Shown piece after piece: positions 52,982-62,152 of a stretch of 64,000 bases of DNA (positions are counted from its first letter, which is position 1; the number at the start of each line of letters is the position of its first letter). This DNA comes from Candidatus Saganbacteria bacterium (GTDB taxonomy: Bacteria > Margulisbacteria > WOR-1 > O2-12-FULL-45-9). The notes below the pieces were generated by a model that was given only the letters and a program-made list of their open reading frames with translations, was not told the origin of the DNA and searched no databases. The DNA lies in assembly GCA_016932255.1 (NCBI GenBank), contig JAFGDE010000026.1, positions 32,768 to 96,767 on the forward strand, in the 5' to 3' direction. Position numbers and translations under genes: made by a program.

Positions 52982-53980
52982 ATGCGGATATTAATAGTAA
53001 AATTAGGCGCGATCGGTGATGTGATCAGGACAACGTCCGTCCTGGCCGGTCTCAAAGCAAAATATCAGCCTGATAATATTGATTGGCTGACCTCAAAGTC
53101 CGGTAAAGCGGTCTTACTTAATAATCCTTATCTTTCCAGGATTATCCTTTGGCAAGAACGCGATCAAACCGGTGAATATGATCTGGTCATCGGCCTGGAG
53201 GATGAACTGGAGATCTGCCAGTTCGTTGCCAGCATCAAAGCCAATAAAATACTGGGAGCGTATGCAAATAAGCAGGGCCAGATCGTTTACACGCCATCAG
53301 CCTGGTTCGATATGTCCGTGATCTCGCGCTTTGGTTTGGAAAAAGCCAATCAGCTGAAGAAAGCCAATAAGAAGACATTTCAACAGCACATGGCTGACCT
53401 GCTGGGAGTTCAGGTTGGTAATTATGTGTTCAGCCTGACTCCGGAAGAGATCGAGTACGGCAAAAAAGCGGTCAAGGACCTTGGGATCGGCGCTAAAGAA
53501 AAAGTTATTGGGATCAATACAGGGGCAGGCAAGCGCTGGCAGTTGAAATCCCTCAGCATTGAGCAAACCATCGACCTGATCAATATGATTAAGAAGAAGC
53601 TGGGCGCGGTCTGTCTCATCCTGGGTGGAGAAGATGAGAAAGAGCGCAATGAACTGCTGAGCAAAGAGACCGGCATGCCCAATGCCGGTATCCATAATTT
53701 GAGACATTTTGCTTCGATCATCTACCAGACCGGGCTGTTGGTCAGCTCAGACAGCCTGGCCATGCATTTCGGTATAGCTTTAGCAAAACGTCTGGTCATC
53801 TTTTTTGGTCCGACCTCATCCGCTGAGATCGAACTCTACGGTCTAGGCGCCAAGATCGATTCAGGCATGGAGTGCCTGGTCTGTTATAAGAAACAGTGCG
53901 ACAAAAAGGCTAATTGCATTACTAATCTGGCGGCAGAAAAGTTGTTTCAGTCAGTTGAGCAGGAGGCGGAGAAGCTCTAA
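52982..53980 (+). CDS. glycosyltransferase family 9 (heptosyltransferase-like)
   Basis: MRILIVKLGAIGDVIRTTSVLAGLK, VIGINTGAGKRWQLKSLSIEQTIDLI, LLVSSDSLAMHFGIALAKRLVIFFGPTS. Confidence 0.92.
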   Translation: MRILIVKLGAIGDVIRTTSVLAGLKAKYQPDNIDWLTSKSGKAVLLNNPYLSRIILWQERDQTGEYDLVIGLEDELEICQFVASIKANKILGAYANKQGQIVYTPSAWFDMSVISRFGLEKANQLKKANKKTFQQHMADLLGVQVGNYVFSLTPEEIEYGKKAVKDLGIGAKEKVIGINTGAGKRWQLKSLSIEQTIDLINMIKKKLGAVCLILGGEDEKERNELLSKETGMPNAGIHNLRHFASIIYQTGLLVSSDSLAMHFGIALAKRLVIFFGPTSSAEIELYGLGAKIDSGMECLVCYKKQCDKKANCITNLAAEKLFQSVEQEAEKL

Positions 53981-54813
53981 TGGAACACATCGGCCTGTTA
54001 ATGACCTGCAATGAGGAAGACTGCATCGAAGAAGTGATGAACGAACACGCCAAATATTTTGATAAGATCCTGGTGCTCGACGGCTCAGCCGACCGCACGG
54101 AAGAGATAATCAGGAGTTACGACGCGGTCAAGTATTTCCTCAAGGACAGCGAGATCATAGATAAACTGCCGAATAGAGATTTCCAAGATGGCGCACGCCA
54201 TTTTATCCTGAGTAAAGCTCAGGAAATGTATGGCTACGATAACTGGATCACTTTATTGCACGGCGACGAAATTTTCCACAATAATCCGATTGAAATGGCT
54301 GAGAACGCTGAAAAAGAAGGGGCGCAAAAGATCAACTGGTACGCCATGAATTTCTTTTTGCATACTTCGGATAAAGGCAAAGATTTGGACGCTATTAGAT
54401 CCGTGCAGGAGCGGGTGACCTGGTACTGTCCAGGTTTTCTGGAGATCCGGTCTTTCAGGAATGGTAAAAATGTCTATTACGATCCGGGCCAATTCCACCA
54501 GGTTTTACCGCAGGGCATTGGCTTGAAGATCTACCGCCATTTCCCTGTCTATAAACATTATCCATATCGCTCGGTCAAACAAATATTGCGAAAAAAACAG
54601 CAAGCCGGCCGATCCAACTTTAATTTGACCACCTGGCGTGACATTGAGGGTGAAGAAGGGTGTTTTCAGGAGATCCTGCCGAATTATAAAGTAGCGCGCA
54701 AGTTCGATGGGTCCTTCCATGAATTTGAGGTCGAGAACCAGGGCTCGCTCTTTGCCCGCTGGCTGCGGGCGCACCGCTACATGCCGTGTAAGATAGGGCC
54801 TTTTAAGATTTGA
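53980..54813 (+). CDS. glycosyltransferase family 2-like protein
   Basis: IGLLMTCNEEDCIEEVMNEHAKYFDKILVLDGSADRTEEIIRSYD, NWITLLHGDEIFH. Confidence 0.75.
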   Translation: MEHIGLLMTCNEEDCIEEVMNEHAKYFDKILVLDGSADRTEEIIRSYDAVKYFLKDSEIIDKLPNRDFQDGARHFILSKAQEMYGYDNWITLLHGDEIFHNNPIEMAENAEKEGAQKINWYAMNFFLHTSDKGKDLDAIRSVQERVTWYCPGFLEIRSFRNGKNVYYDPGQFHQVLPQGIGLKIYRHFPVYKHYPYRSVKQILRKKQQAGRSNFNLTTWRDIEGEEGCFQEILPNYKVARKFDGSFHEFEVENQGSLFARWLRAHRYMPCKIGPFKI

Positions 54814-54814
54814 T

Positions 54815-54880
54815 CCTCACCACCCTTTTGTCCCTTTCTCCATCTTTGATGGAAAGGGGGAAACCCGAACGTTAGTGAGG
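54815..54880. repeat. imperfect inverted-repeat element between convergent genes, reaching into the 3' end of the next CDS
   Basis: Outer CCTCAC (54815-54820)/GTGAGG (54875-54880); inner TCCCTTTCTCCATC-TTT-GATGGAAAGGGGGA. Confidence 0.6.
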
Positions 54881-55759
54881 GAGGGGGTGCGGTTTTGAAA
54901 GTCCCTTAGTCAGTCCAAGTCTGTACTGGTACTCTTCCTGAATATACTGGTTCCTGATCATTTTACGCAGGCTGGGCAGGGCCTTGAGCAGGTAAAAGAT
55001 CCCCATGGCTAATGGATTCAATCCCAGGAACATTTTGATCTCAAAATTGGGATGTTTTTTATAAAAATAGGCGGCTGACTTGCCCATATTATACTTTCTC
55101 TTTAGCATATCCTGGCTGGTGACAAAGTGAAAATGATAATTGATGGCTTCAGGTGCGTAGATCAAAGGCACATCAAGTTTTTTGAAACGATAGCCCAGCT
55201 CGATGTCCTCCCAGCCGTAGCTGCTGAAGTTCTCGTCAAAGCCGCCGGCCTCAAGAAAGGTCTGTTTTCTCAAGGAAAGATTACCTGAAAGGAAATATGA
55301 CCATTTCAGCTTTTGTCCCGGCTGCAGGTTTTGTTTGATATAGGGCTCGACATACGGGCTTTCAGGGCAAAGCTCCTCTGCTTTGAGCTCTTTGGTCAGG
55401 TTCAGTGTTACGCCTTCGATCGCCGCGTCGCCATACTTCTCCTGGGCTGCCACGTGCTGGCTGAGAAGATCGGGCGCTGCCACCATATCAGCGTCGGTCA
55501 GCAGGATGATCTCGGTTTTAGCCTGGGCCACGCCCCGGTTGCGGGCGTAGGCTTTACCTTTGTTCTCCAGCCTGAGATAGTTCAGTTGATAGGGGGAATT
55601 AAATGATCTGACCATCTGCTCGGTCCCGTCGCTCGATGAGCTGTCGGCCACGACCAACTCGAATTCCGAAGCTGGCAAGAGCTGCTTGCTGAACGACTCC
55701 AGCACGGTCTTAAGCGTGTCTTTTTGATTATAGGTGCCGATCACTACGCTGATCTTCAT
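54872..55759 (-). CDS. glycosyltransferase family 2
   Basis: MKISVVIGTYNQKDTLKTVLESF, FELVVADSSSSDGTEQMV, ARNRGVAQAKTEIILLTDADMVAAPDLLS. Confidence 0.92.
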   Translation of the reverse strand: MKISVVIGTYNQKDTLKTVLESFSKQLLPASEFELVVADSSSSDGTEQMVRSFNSPYQLNYLRLENKGKAYARNRGVAQAKTEIILLTDADMVAAPDLLSQHVAAQEKYGDAAIEGVTLNLTKELKAEELCPESPYVEPYIKQNLQPGQKLKWSYFLSGNLSLRKQTFLEAGGFDENFSSYGWEDIELGYRFKKLDVPLIYAPEAINYHFHFVTSQDMLKRKYNMGKSAAYFYKKHPNFEIKMFLGLNPLAMGIFYLLKALPSLRKMIRNQYIQEEYQYRLGLTKGLSKPHPLPH

Positions 55760-57108
55760 ACTTTGCTCTGTTCAAACGACCGGCAGTAGTCTTTGAATAT
55801 TGCCTCAAAGCTCTTTAGTTCCGGCCGGTCCTTTACATATAATACCGGAGTGATGAGCGATCTGCCAGAGATCAGGGCCTGGAGCCGGAGCCACGGCGAG
55901 CCGTTGACCACGTGCAGGATATTAGCGTTATGCGACTTGAACAATGACTGGTAATCCGGCCGCTTGGCTATATCGACCAGGATCGCGTAAAAGCCTGCCC
56001 GATGTAGGGTTATGTAGATCTCTTTGGCTCGCTCCAGCCCTTTAGTGTTGTGGGCGATCATCACGCTGAAACTTTTCTTGCACCAGTCGAAGAAAGCTTC
56101 TTCCTGGTTCAGGTTGCCGCCGCCGCTTAGGAGCGTGTCGATCGCCAGCTTGACGTCATCAGTTGAGATCTCGTCCGCGCAGTCAGTTTCCCGGCAATTG
56201 GCCGGCAGACAGAATCGGTCACACAAAGAGTGTTTCCTGACCAATATATGACGGTCCTGCCACGGTCCCCAGCGTAGGGGCAGGGCGAACTTAGAGGTCG
56301 AGATGTGGACAATCGGGATGCCTAGGGCCGCGGCAATGTGGAATGGACCTGTGTCCACGCCAATAAAAACATTATATTTGGAGGTCAAAGCGATCAAGCC
56401 TTTGAGATCTGTCTTGAGTGAAAGGTCAATGATTTTGCCCTGTGCTATTTTCTGGGCCTGCTGGATCAGCTCGTGGTCCTTTTGGGTGCCAGCGGCCACG
56501 ACCTTAAAGCCCCGGTTCCAGAGATACAGGGCGATCAAACCGAAATTCGCCGGGTTCCAAGGTTTATTGCCTTTGCCGGTGGAAAGATGCAGGCCGGCAA
56601 TCTTGTCTGTTGGCCTGACACCGTTCTCTTTGAGCAGGACCTCTATTTTAGCCAGGGCTTGCGGGTCGACCTTAAGGTCAAGGCCTGGGTAGGGAGGTTC
56701 GATGTTGAGGAGTTTCAGGAGCAGTAAATTCTGTTCGACATCATGTTTGGTGATATCGCGCCAGTTCTGGCGGTATTTTAAATTGTAAAGCAGGCCGACC
56801 GGGAATTTTGACGGGTCGCCGAGGCGGTATTTAATGCCTGCCTTGCGCGCGGCCAGGGCGTAGGGCAGTTCATTGAAGTAATGGATCGACAGATCGAACT
56901 TGCCCGGCTTGATCTCATTATTATCCGTGATCACTTCATCAACATCAAAGACATCGCGCGTCAGTTGCTGTGCCAGGACTGTTATTTTAGCACGAGGGAA
57001 GCGTTGTCTCAGTGCGGCAATGGCCGGCGTGATCAGCACGCAGTCGCCGATCGCATCGGGCCGGATGATGAGGATATTCCTGATGTCCTTAAGCTCTGTC
57101 TGTTTCAC
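55756..57108 (-). CDS. glycosyltransferase family 9
   Basis: NILIIRPDAIGDCVLITPAIAALRQRFPRAKITVL, VFIGVDTGPFHIAAALGIPIVHISTSKFALPLRWGPW. Confidence 0.9.
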   Translation of the reverse strand: MKQTELKDIRNILIIRPDAIGDCVLITPAIAALRQRFPRAKITVLAQQLTRDVFDVDEVITDNNEIKPGKFDLSIHYFNELPYALAARKAGIKYRLGDPSKFPVGLLYNLKYRQNWRDITKHDVEQNLLLLKLLNIEPPYPGLDLKVDPQALAKIEVLLKENGVRPTDKIAGLHLSTGKGNKPWNPANFGLIALYLWNRGFKVVAAGTQKDHELIQQAQKIAQGKIIDLSLKTDLKGLIALTSKYNVFIGVDTGPFHIAAALGIPIVHISTSKFALPLRWGPWQDRHILVRKHSLCDRFCLPANCRETDCADEISTDDVKLAIDTLLSGGGNLNQEEAFFDWCKKSFSVMIAHNTKGLERAKEIYITLHRAGFYAILVDIAKRPDYQSLFKSHNANILHVVNGSPWLRLQALISGRSLITPVLYVKDRPELKSFEAIFKDYCRSFEQSKV

Positions 57109-57851
57109 GGGTGAGCGGCTTCGTAGGCCGTGATTTCCGGGGCGACTTTGTCGCCTGATTTTAGGTGTGTAACGATGGTCCCGTTAAGATAGCCCATTTT
57201 ATAGCCCTGTTGCTTCAGTTCGAGATAAATGGCTGAATCATCCCCGCCGTAAACGCGGACGAATTTCTTGGGAAAGAGCCTGAACTTAAGCAGCTTGCTC
57301 AGGACCTCGCCTTTCATGGCCAGGACAGGGCCGGCCACGCAGCAGAAAGAGGGGATATTGATGCTGTAGATCCTGCCGTTCTTGCCCAGGACCTTTTTGG
57401 CCGGGAACCAGAGGTTCATTTCCGGGTTGCAGTTGTTCTTTTTATAGCGCATGCCCATGACCGCGATCCTGCCTTCGATGTGCTGGACCGCGTCGAGCAG
57501 GAAATCAAAACTTAAAGGGTCCAGGATGATGTCCGGGTCCATCGACCAGACGGTCCTGGGCAGGTTGCTCTCATCGATGTATTTAGCGATGAATTCATTG
57601 GCCGCGCGGGCTTTGCCGATGTTCTCCTCGAGATATTCGATAACGATCCGTTCGTGTTTGATCGAGCGCAGATATTTGCGGATGTCATCGCTGGAGCGGC
57701 TGTCGATCACTGCCATGACCACGTCGGGATGTTTGTCCAGGATCGGTAGAATGCTTTCCATGAACAGGGCAATGGCTGGTTTGCACAGGTGCGTGACCAC
57801 AAAAATGGCGTGTTTACCCTTAAAAAGCTCTCTTTTTATCTCCTGAGCCAT
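57105..57851 (-). CDS. glycosyltransferase family 2-like protein
   Basis: DVVMAVIDSRSSDDIRKYLRSI, IGKARAANEFIAKYIDESNLPRTVWSMDPDIILDP. Confidence 0.75.
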   Translation of the reverse strand: MAQEIKRELFKGKHAIFVVTHLCKPAIALFMESILPILDKHPDVVMAVIDSRSSDDIRKYLRSIKHERIVIEYLEENIGKARAANEFIAKYIDESNLPRTVWSMDPDIILDPLSFDFLLDAVQHIEGRIAVMGMRYKKNNCNPEMNLWFPAKKVLGKNGRIYSINIPSFCCVAGPVLAMKGEVLSKLLKFRLFPKKFVRVYGGDDSAIYLELKQQGYKMGYLNGTIVTHLKSGDKVAPEITAYEAAHP

Positions 57852-57903
57852 AATAATAGTATAGCATATTATTACTTGCCGGCGGGAACCAGCGAATAAA
57901 CTT

Positions 57904-57944
57904 CGCGGTTTCCTGAGTGTCTGAACCGCGACGTTCAGTCGCGG
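57904..57944. repeat. nested palindromic element in a divergent intergenic region
   Basis: CCGCGAC-GTTCA-GTCGCGG (57926-57944) plus CGCGGTT (57904-57910)/AACCGCG (57924-57930). Confidence 0.7.
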
Positions 57945-57971
57945 GTTAAATACATGATATAATTCAGTATA

Positions 57972-58661
57972 ATGATCTTAAGCATCTGCACATTGACCTG
58001 GGACCAACTACATCTGACCAGGAAGTTCGTCGAGAGCATCAAAAAGCACACGGATGTTCCCTATGAGCTGATCATGGTCGATAACGGCAGTTCCGATGGC
58101 ACTCAGGACTACATCAGCCAGGTCGCGGACAAGCACCATTTCTTTCCCCAAAATACCGGCTTTGGCCATGGTTTCAACAAGGCCATGTCGCTGGCCGAAG
58201 GGGAATATATAGCTCTCTGTAACAATGACACTGAAATGCCCGCTGACTGGTTCCATAAGCTGAAAGAAACGTTCGAATTTGACCCAAAAAGCGGGCTGGT
58301 CTATCCGGCCTATACCAAGGGGATGCCGATCGGCCAGCGCTGGTGGCCGGGCCGCAAGGTCAGGCTTTTGCCCAGGTTCAATAGAGAATGCCCCTCAGGT
58401 ATAGTTATATTTTCCAGAACAGCTATCCTGCGCGATGAATTGCACGGTTTTTCCGAAGAGTTTGAGATAGCCGGGGGTGAGGATCTCGATTTGTGTTTTA
58501 AGACCTGGGCAGCTGGATATAATATTTATATTGATGATCGCGTGCTGATCAAGCATAAATGGAAAGGGACTTCTAGCAAAAAACTCTCGAACTGGAAAGA
58601 GCTTTACACCAAGAACGGGCAGAGATTCGAAGAGAAGTGGAAGAATTATCTTCAGCGTTGA
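57972..58661 (+). CDS. glycosyltransferase family 2
   Basis: MILSICTLTWDQLHLTRKFVESI, YELIMVDNGSSDGTQDYISQ, NTGFGHGFNKAMSLAEGEYIALCNNDTEM. Confidence 0.9.
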   Translation: MILSICTLTWDQLHLTRKFVESIKKHTDVPYELIMVDNGSSDGTQDYISQVADKHHFFPQNTGFGHGFNKAMSLAEGEYIALCNNDTEMPADWFHKLKETFEFDPKSGLVYPAYTKGMPIGQRWWPGRKVRLLPRFNRECPSGIVIFSRTAILRDELHGFSEEFEIAGGEDLDLCFKTWAAGYNIYIDDRVLIKHKWKGTSSKKLSNWKELYTKNGQRFEEKWKNYLQR

Positions 58662-59737
58662 GTTGTCAGGATCTCTTCAAGCCGCCTGGCCGCATTATCC
58701 CAGTTGAATTGTTTAATGTATTCATAACCCGCTTCGGAAACATCTTTTAGTTTTTCCTCATTCTCAAGCAGGCTTATGATGTTTTTAGCCATGGCCTCAG
58801 GGGCATGCGGTTCCGAGACCAGGGCGGTCCGGCCAGCTATCGCGTAGTCCGGTATACCGCCGACATTGGTCGCGACAACTGCGGCTTTGCAGGCCATGGC
58901 TTCCATGGGCGGCAGCTGGCAGCCCTCGCTCCAGCTGGGGGAGAGGAAAATATCGAGAGATGAATAAATATCCCTTAATTTGTTTTGAGGCGGTTTTTCA
59001 TGGAACTCGGCAAAGGCAGGAATGGGGACCCTGTGTTCATCTCGTTTGACCCCGAACATGACCAGCTGGATATCCGGAAATCTTTGCCGTGCCAGTGAGA
59101 AAGCCTTGAGGCCGTCGGCCACTCCCTTGATGACAGCGCCGTGATAAAGCAGGCCGATGCGTCGGGGCTGGTGGTATTTTTTGTCATTATTGTAGAACAG
59201 ATCCAGATTTATGCCGTTGATGATCTTGGCATAGACCTGTTCTCCAAGTTCCGCCATTTTATCGCTGAGCCAGGAAGCGATGGTGATCTTCTTAAGCGGC
59301 AGCTTGTAGGTCAGATCAACTCGTTCCTTGGGAGCGGCCCAAATCTCGTAGCCTTGGATAAAATAGAATTTTGTGCCGCAGCGACCGGGATAAGTGTTGA
59401 CCCACTCAGCGGTTTCCCAGGCAGTGGCGATCACGACATCAGCGTCGGGGATATTTTTGGCGGACAGATCGGGTACTTCGATCAGCTCGGCTTTGAGCGG
59501 GAACCAGTCGGCCTTTGATCGGTGCGGCCGGCTCTTCCTCAGTTTCAGGGGGTAGTAGATCTTTTCTCTCAACCAAAGCTCAGCCCTTTTAGCCCAGTTC
59601 TGGGGGTAGGGGAATTGCTCAAAGGGGCAGACGCAGATGACCTGATGGCCCTGTTCGCTCAAACGGTTGGCGTATTCAAATATCACCCTGATGCCGCCGC
59701 AGATGCGCTTGGACGGCATGACCCAGACGATCTTCAT
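58652..59737 (-). CDS. glycosyltransferase family 4
   Basis: GGIRVIFEYANRLSEQGHQVICVCPFEQ, LLYHGAVIKGVADGLKAFSLARQRFPDIQLVMFG, IFLSPSWSEGCQLPPMEAMACKAAVVATNVGGIPDY. Confidence 0.93.
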   Translation of the reverse strand: MKIVWVMPSKRICGGIRVIFEYANRLSEQGHQVICVCPFEQFPYPQNWAKRAELWLREKIYYPLKLRKSRPHRSKADWFPLKAELIEVPDLSAKNIPDADVVIATAWETAEWVNTYPGRCGTKFYFIQGYEIWAAPKERVDLTYKLPLKKITIASWLSDKMAELGEQVYAKIINGINLDLFYNNDKKYHQPRRIGLLYHGAVIKGVADGLKAFSLARQRFPDIQLVMFGVKRDEHRVPIPAFAEFHEKPPQNKLRDIYSSLDIFLSPSWSEGCQLPPMEAMACKAAVVATNVGGIPDYAIAGRTALVSEPHAPEAMAKNIISLLENEEKLKDVSEAGYEYIKQFNWDNAARRLEEILTTQR

Positions 59738-59740
59738 GTT

Positions 59741-61063
59741 TTACCTGCCGATACTTATATAATCAAAGCCGCGGTCCTTCATGGCTTTTTTATCAAAGAG
59801 ATTGCGGCCGTCAAAGATGACCGGCTGTTTCATTATCGAACGGAGTTTTGCCAGATCCAGTTCCTGGAATTCCTGCCACTCGGTGGCAATGATCAAGGCG
59901 TCGGCGCCTTGGACCGCTTGATAGGACCCGGCCGCGTATTCAATCTTGCTGCCAAAGATCTTTCTGGTGTTTTCCAATGCTTCGGGATCGTAAACCCTGA
60001 CCCTGGCCTTTTTTGCCAGCAGCCAGTTGATGATATCCAGGGCGGGTGCCTCACGCAGGTCGTCAGTATGTGGTTTAAAGGCCAGGCCCAGTATGCAGAC
60101 GGTCCTGCCTTTAAGCTTTTTAAGTTTATTCTTGATCTTGCTGATAAAGCGCTGGCGTTGAAGATTATTGACTTCGATCACAGCTTTGAGCAATTTGAAA
60201 TCGTGGCCGTGGTCGCCGGCCACCTGGCTCAGCGCATTGGTATCCTTGGGAAAGCAGGAGCCGCCGTAGCCCAGACCGGCCTTCAAGAAGCGAGGGCCGA
60301 TGCGCTCATCCAGGCCCATGCCCTCAGTTATTCTGGTAATATCAGCGCCGACCAGTTCACAGAGGTGGGCTATCTCATTAATAAAGGATATCTTGGTCGC
60401 CAGGAAAGCGTTCGAGGCGTACTTGATCATCTCGGCCGAGCGGTTGTCCGTCAGGATGAGTGGCGCGTAATTTGTCGGCCTGGGTTCAATATCGGTCGGG
60501 AAGGTCTGATCCACTATCGGCGCGTAAAGCTGGCGCATTGCTTTGGCCGCGGATTCGCTGTCAGTGCCCACGACTATACGATCAGGAAAAAGCGTATCAT
60601 TGACCGCGGTGCCTTCGCGCAGGAACTCGGGATTAGAAACAATATCGACCGGCCTTCCAGCAAAGATCTTTTTTAGCTTGTCGGAGAAACCGGGCGGGAC
60701 CGTGCTCTTCATCACAATGATCCGGTGGTCCTTGATTAGCCGCCTGATCTCCCGGGAGACGCTGATCACGGCGTTAAGATTGGCCCGCCCTCCGCGGCGT
60801 TGCGGCGTGCCTACGGCAATGAAGATCAATTTGGAGTTTTTAACCGCATCGGCCAGGTCCTGTGTAAAACCGAGATCGCCCTTGTCTGCGGCTCGTTTAA
60901 TCACTTCGCTCAAGCCCGGCTCATAGAACGGCACTGCGCTCCGGTTAAGCTTATTTATCTTGGCCTTATCCTTGTCAACACAGATGACCTCGTGGCCCAG
61001 ATGGGCCAAACAGGCAGCTGTGGTCAGACCGACGTAGCCAGCGCCGACAACACAAAGTTTCAT
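59741..61063 (-). CDS. ugd: UDP-glucose/GDP-mannose 6-dehydrogenase family
   Basis: MKLCVVGAGYVGLTTAACLAHLGHEVICVDKD, FIAVGTPQRRGGRANLNAV, GLGYGGSCFPKDTNAL, LGLAFKPHTDDLREAPALDII. Confidence 0.95.
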   Translation of the reverse strand: MKLCVVGAGYVGLTTAACLAHLGHEVICVDKDKAKINKLNRSAVPFYEPGLSEVIKRAADKGDLGFTQDLADAVKNSKLIFIAVGTPQRRGGRANLNAVISVSREIRRLIKDHRIIVMKSTVPPGFSDKLKKIFAGRPVDIVSNPEFLREGTAVNDTLFPDRIVVGTDSESAAKAMRQLYAPIVDQTFPTDIEPRPTNYAPLILTDNRSAEMIKYASNAFLATKISFINEIAHLCELVGADITRITEGMGLDERIGPRFLKAGLGYGGSCFPKDTNALSQVAGDHGHDFKLLKAVIEVNNLQRQRFISKIKNKLKKLKGRTVCILGLAFKPHTDDLREAPALDIINWLLAKKARVRVYDPEALENTRKIFGSKIEYAAGSYQAVQGADALIIATEWQEFQELDLAKLRSIMKQPVIFDGRNLFDKKAMKDRGFDYISIGR

Positions 61064-61069
61064 TAATGC

Positions 61070-62152
61070 TTACCCCATTTCTTTCAGGTATTCCACGATC
61101 TTCTCGACCGCGCCGGAACTGCCCATTCTTTCCTGTCCGGCGTCGGCCATGCGTTTTAGTTTATCAGGGTTGCGCAGCAGATGCCAGACCTCAGCTGCCA
61201 CGGTGATCGGAGAATGGTCTTTGATCAGGTAAAGGGCTTTACCAAGCAGCTGCTTCTGGGCCAGGGCGAAGCGCTTGTTGTATTGAGAGCCGCGTCCGTA
61301 GAAAGATATGAGAGGGACTCCGGCGCCAGCGGCCTGCTCGTTACCCGTGCCAGAGAGGCCTATGATGACTTCTGAGCGGGCCAGGACTTCGGCAAAGGGC
61401 AGGTTCTCGAAATATTCCGGCACTTTACCGGTCTTGGCCGCGGTAAGGAAGCGCAGTCCTTGATCGTCATTGTTCTTGATCTTGAGGATCTCTTCGATAA
61501 CCTTCTGGAAATCAACCAGATTAAGAACGGCATCATCTCTGGTGCCCGGCAGGAAACCGATCGTTCTGGTCGATGGGTCCCGGGGTTGTTTGGGCAGGTT
61601 GCGGAAACAATCCATCAATGGATTTCCGACATATTCGGCCTGAGGGACGCGCGGAGGTTTCCTTTTCAGCTCGTTCTCCGTGACCTTGTCCCGGACAAAG
61701 ACCTTGCGACAGTAGTGGTGCAGCATGATCCGTTCCCATGGGGTATAGTTGGAACCAAAGCTTTTATAATAGGCTGATTTGTTCACCCCGACAAAAACGA
61801 AAGGAGCCTTGGCGACCAGTGCGCCGATGATCGGCACGATATCGCCTGTGGCGATCGTCAGGTCGATCTTGCCGCGCTGTTCCTTGAGCCGTCTTAGCTG
61901 GGCCAAAGTATTGCCTAAGAGGCCGGCGTAAATGTCTCGGCCCAAATATAAAAGATTGCGCAGGGAGAAGCCACCGCTGGGGAGGCTGCGCTTCGGCCCC
62001 AGGACAGTAACGTCAAGGTCGCGGAAGATCTGGCCTTCGCCAACGACCGGCAGCACGGTCACGCCGAAGTTCTTGTTCAGCTGTTTGATAATAGCGGCAG
62101 CTACCAGGTCCTCGCCGTGTCCATTGGTGATAAAAAGTAATTTTGTCGTCAT
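61070..62152 (-). CDS. lipid-A-disaccharide-synthase-related protein
   Basis: MTTKLLFITNGHGEDLVAAAIIKQL, TIATGDIVPIIGALVAKAPFVFVGVNKSAYY, YVGNPLMDCF, GLSGTGNEQAAGAGVPLISFYGRGSQY. Confidence 0.8.
   Translation of the reverse strand: MTTKLLFITNGHGEDLVAAAIIKQLNKNFGVTVLPVVGEGQIFRDLDVTVLGPKRSLPSGGFSLRNLLYLGRDIYAGLLGNTLAQLRRLKEQRGKIDLTIATGDIVPIIGALVAKAPFVFVGVNKSAYYKSFGSNYTPWERIMLHHYCRKVFVRDKVTENELKRKPPRVPQAEYVGNPLMDCFRNLPKQPRDPSTRTIGFLPGTRDDAVLNLVDFQKVIEEILKIKNNDDQGLRFLTAAKTGKVPEYFENLPFAEVLARSEVIIGLSGTGNEQAAGAGVPLISFYGRGSQYNKRFALAQKQLLGKALYLIKDHSPITVAAEVWHLLRNPDKLKRMADAGQERMGSSGAVEKIVEYLKEMG

Noticed and set aside
59522-60676. 384-aa plus-strand ORF
   Set aside because: Antisense to the GT4 and ugd genes, both of which carry clear motifs.
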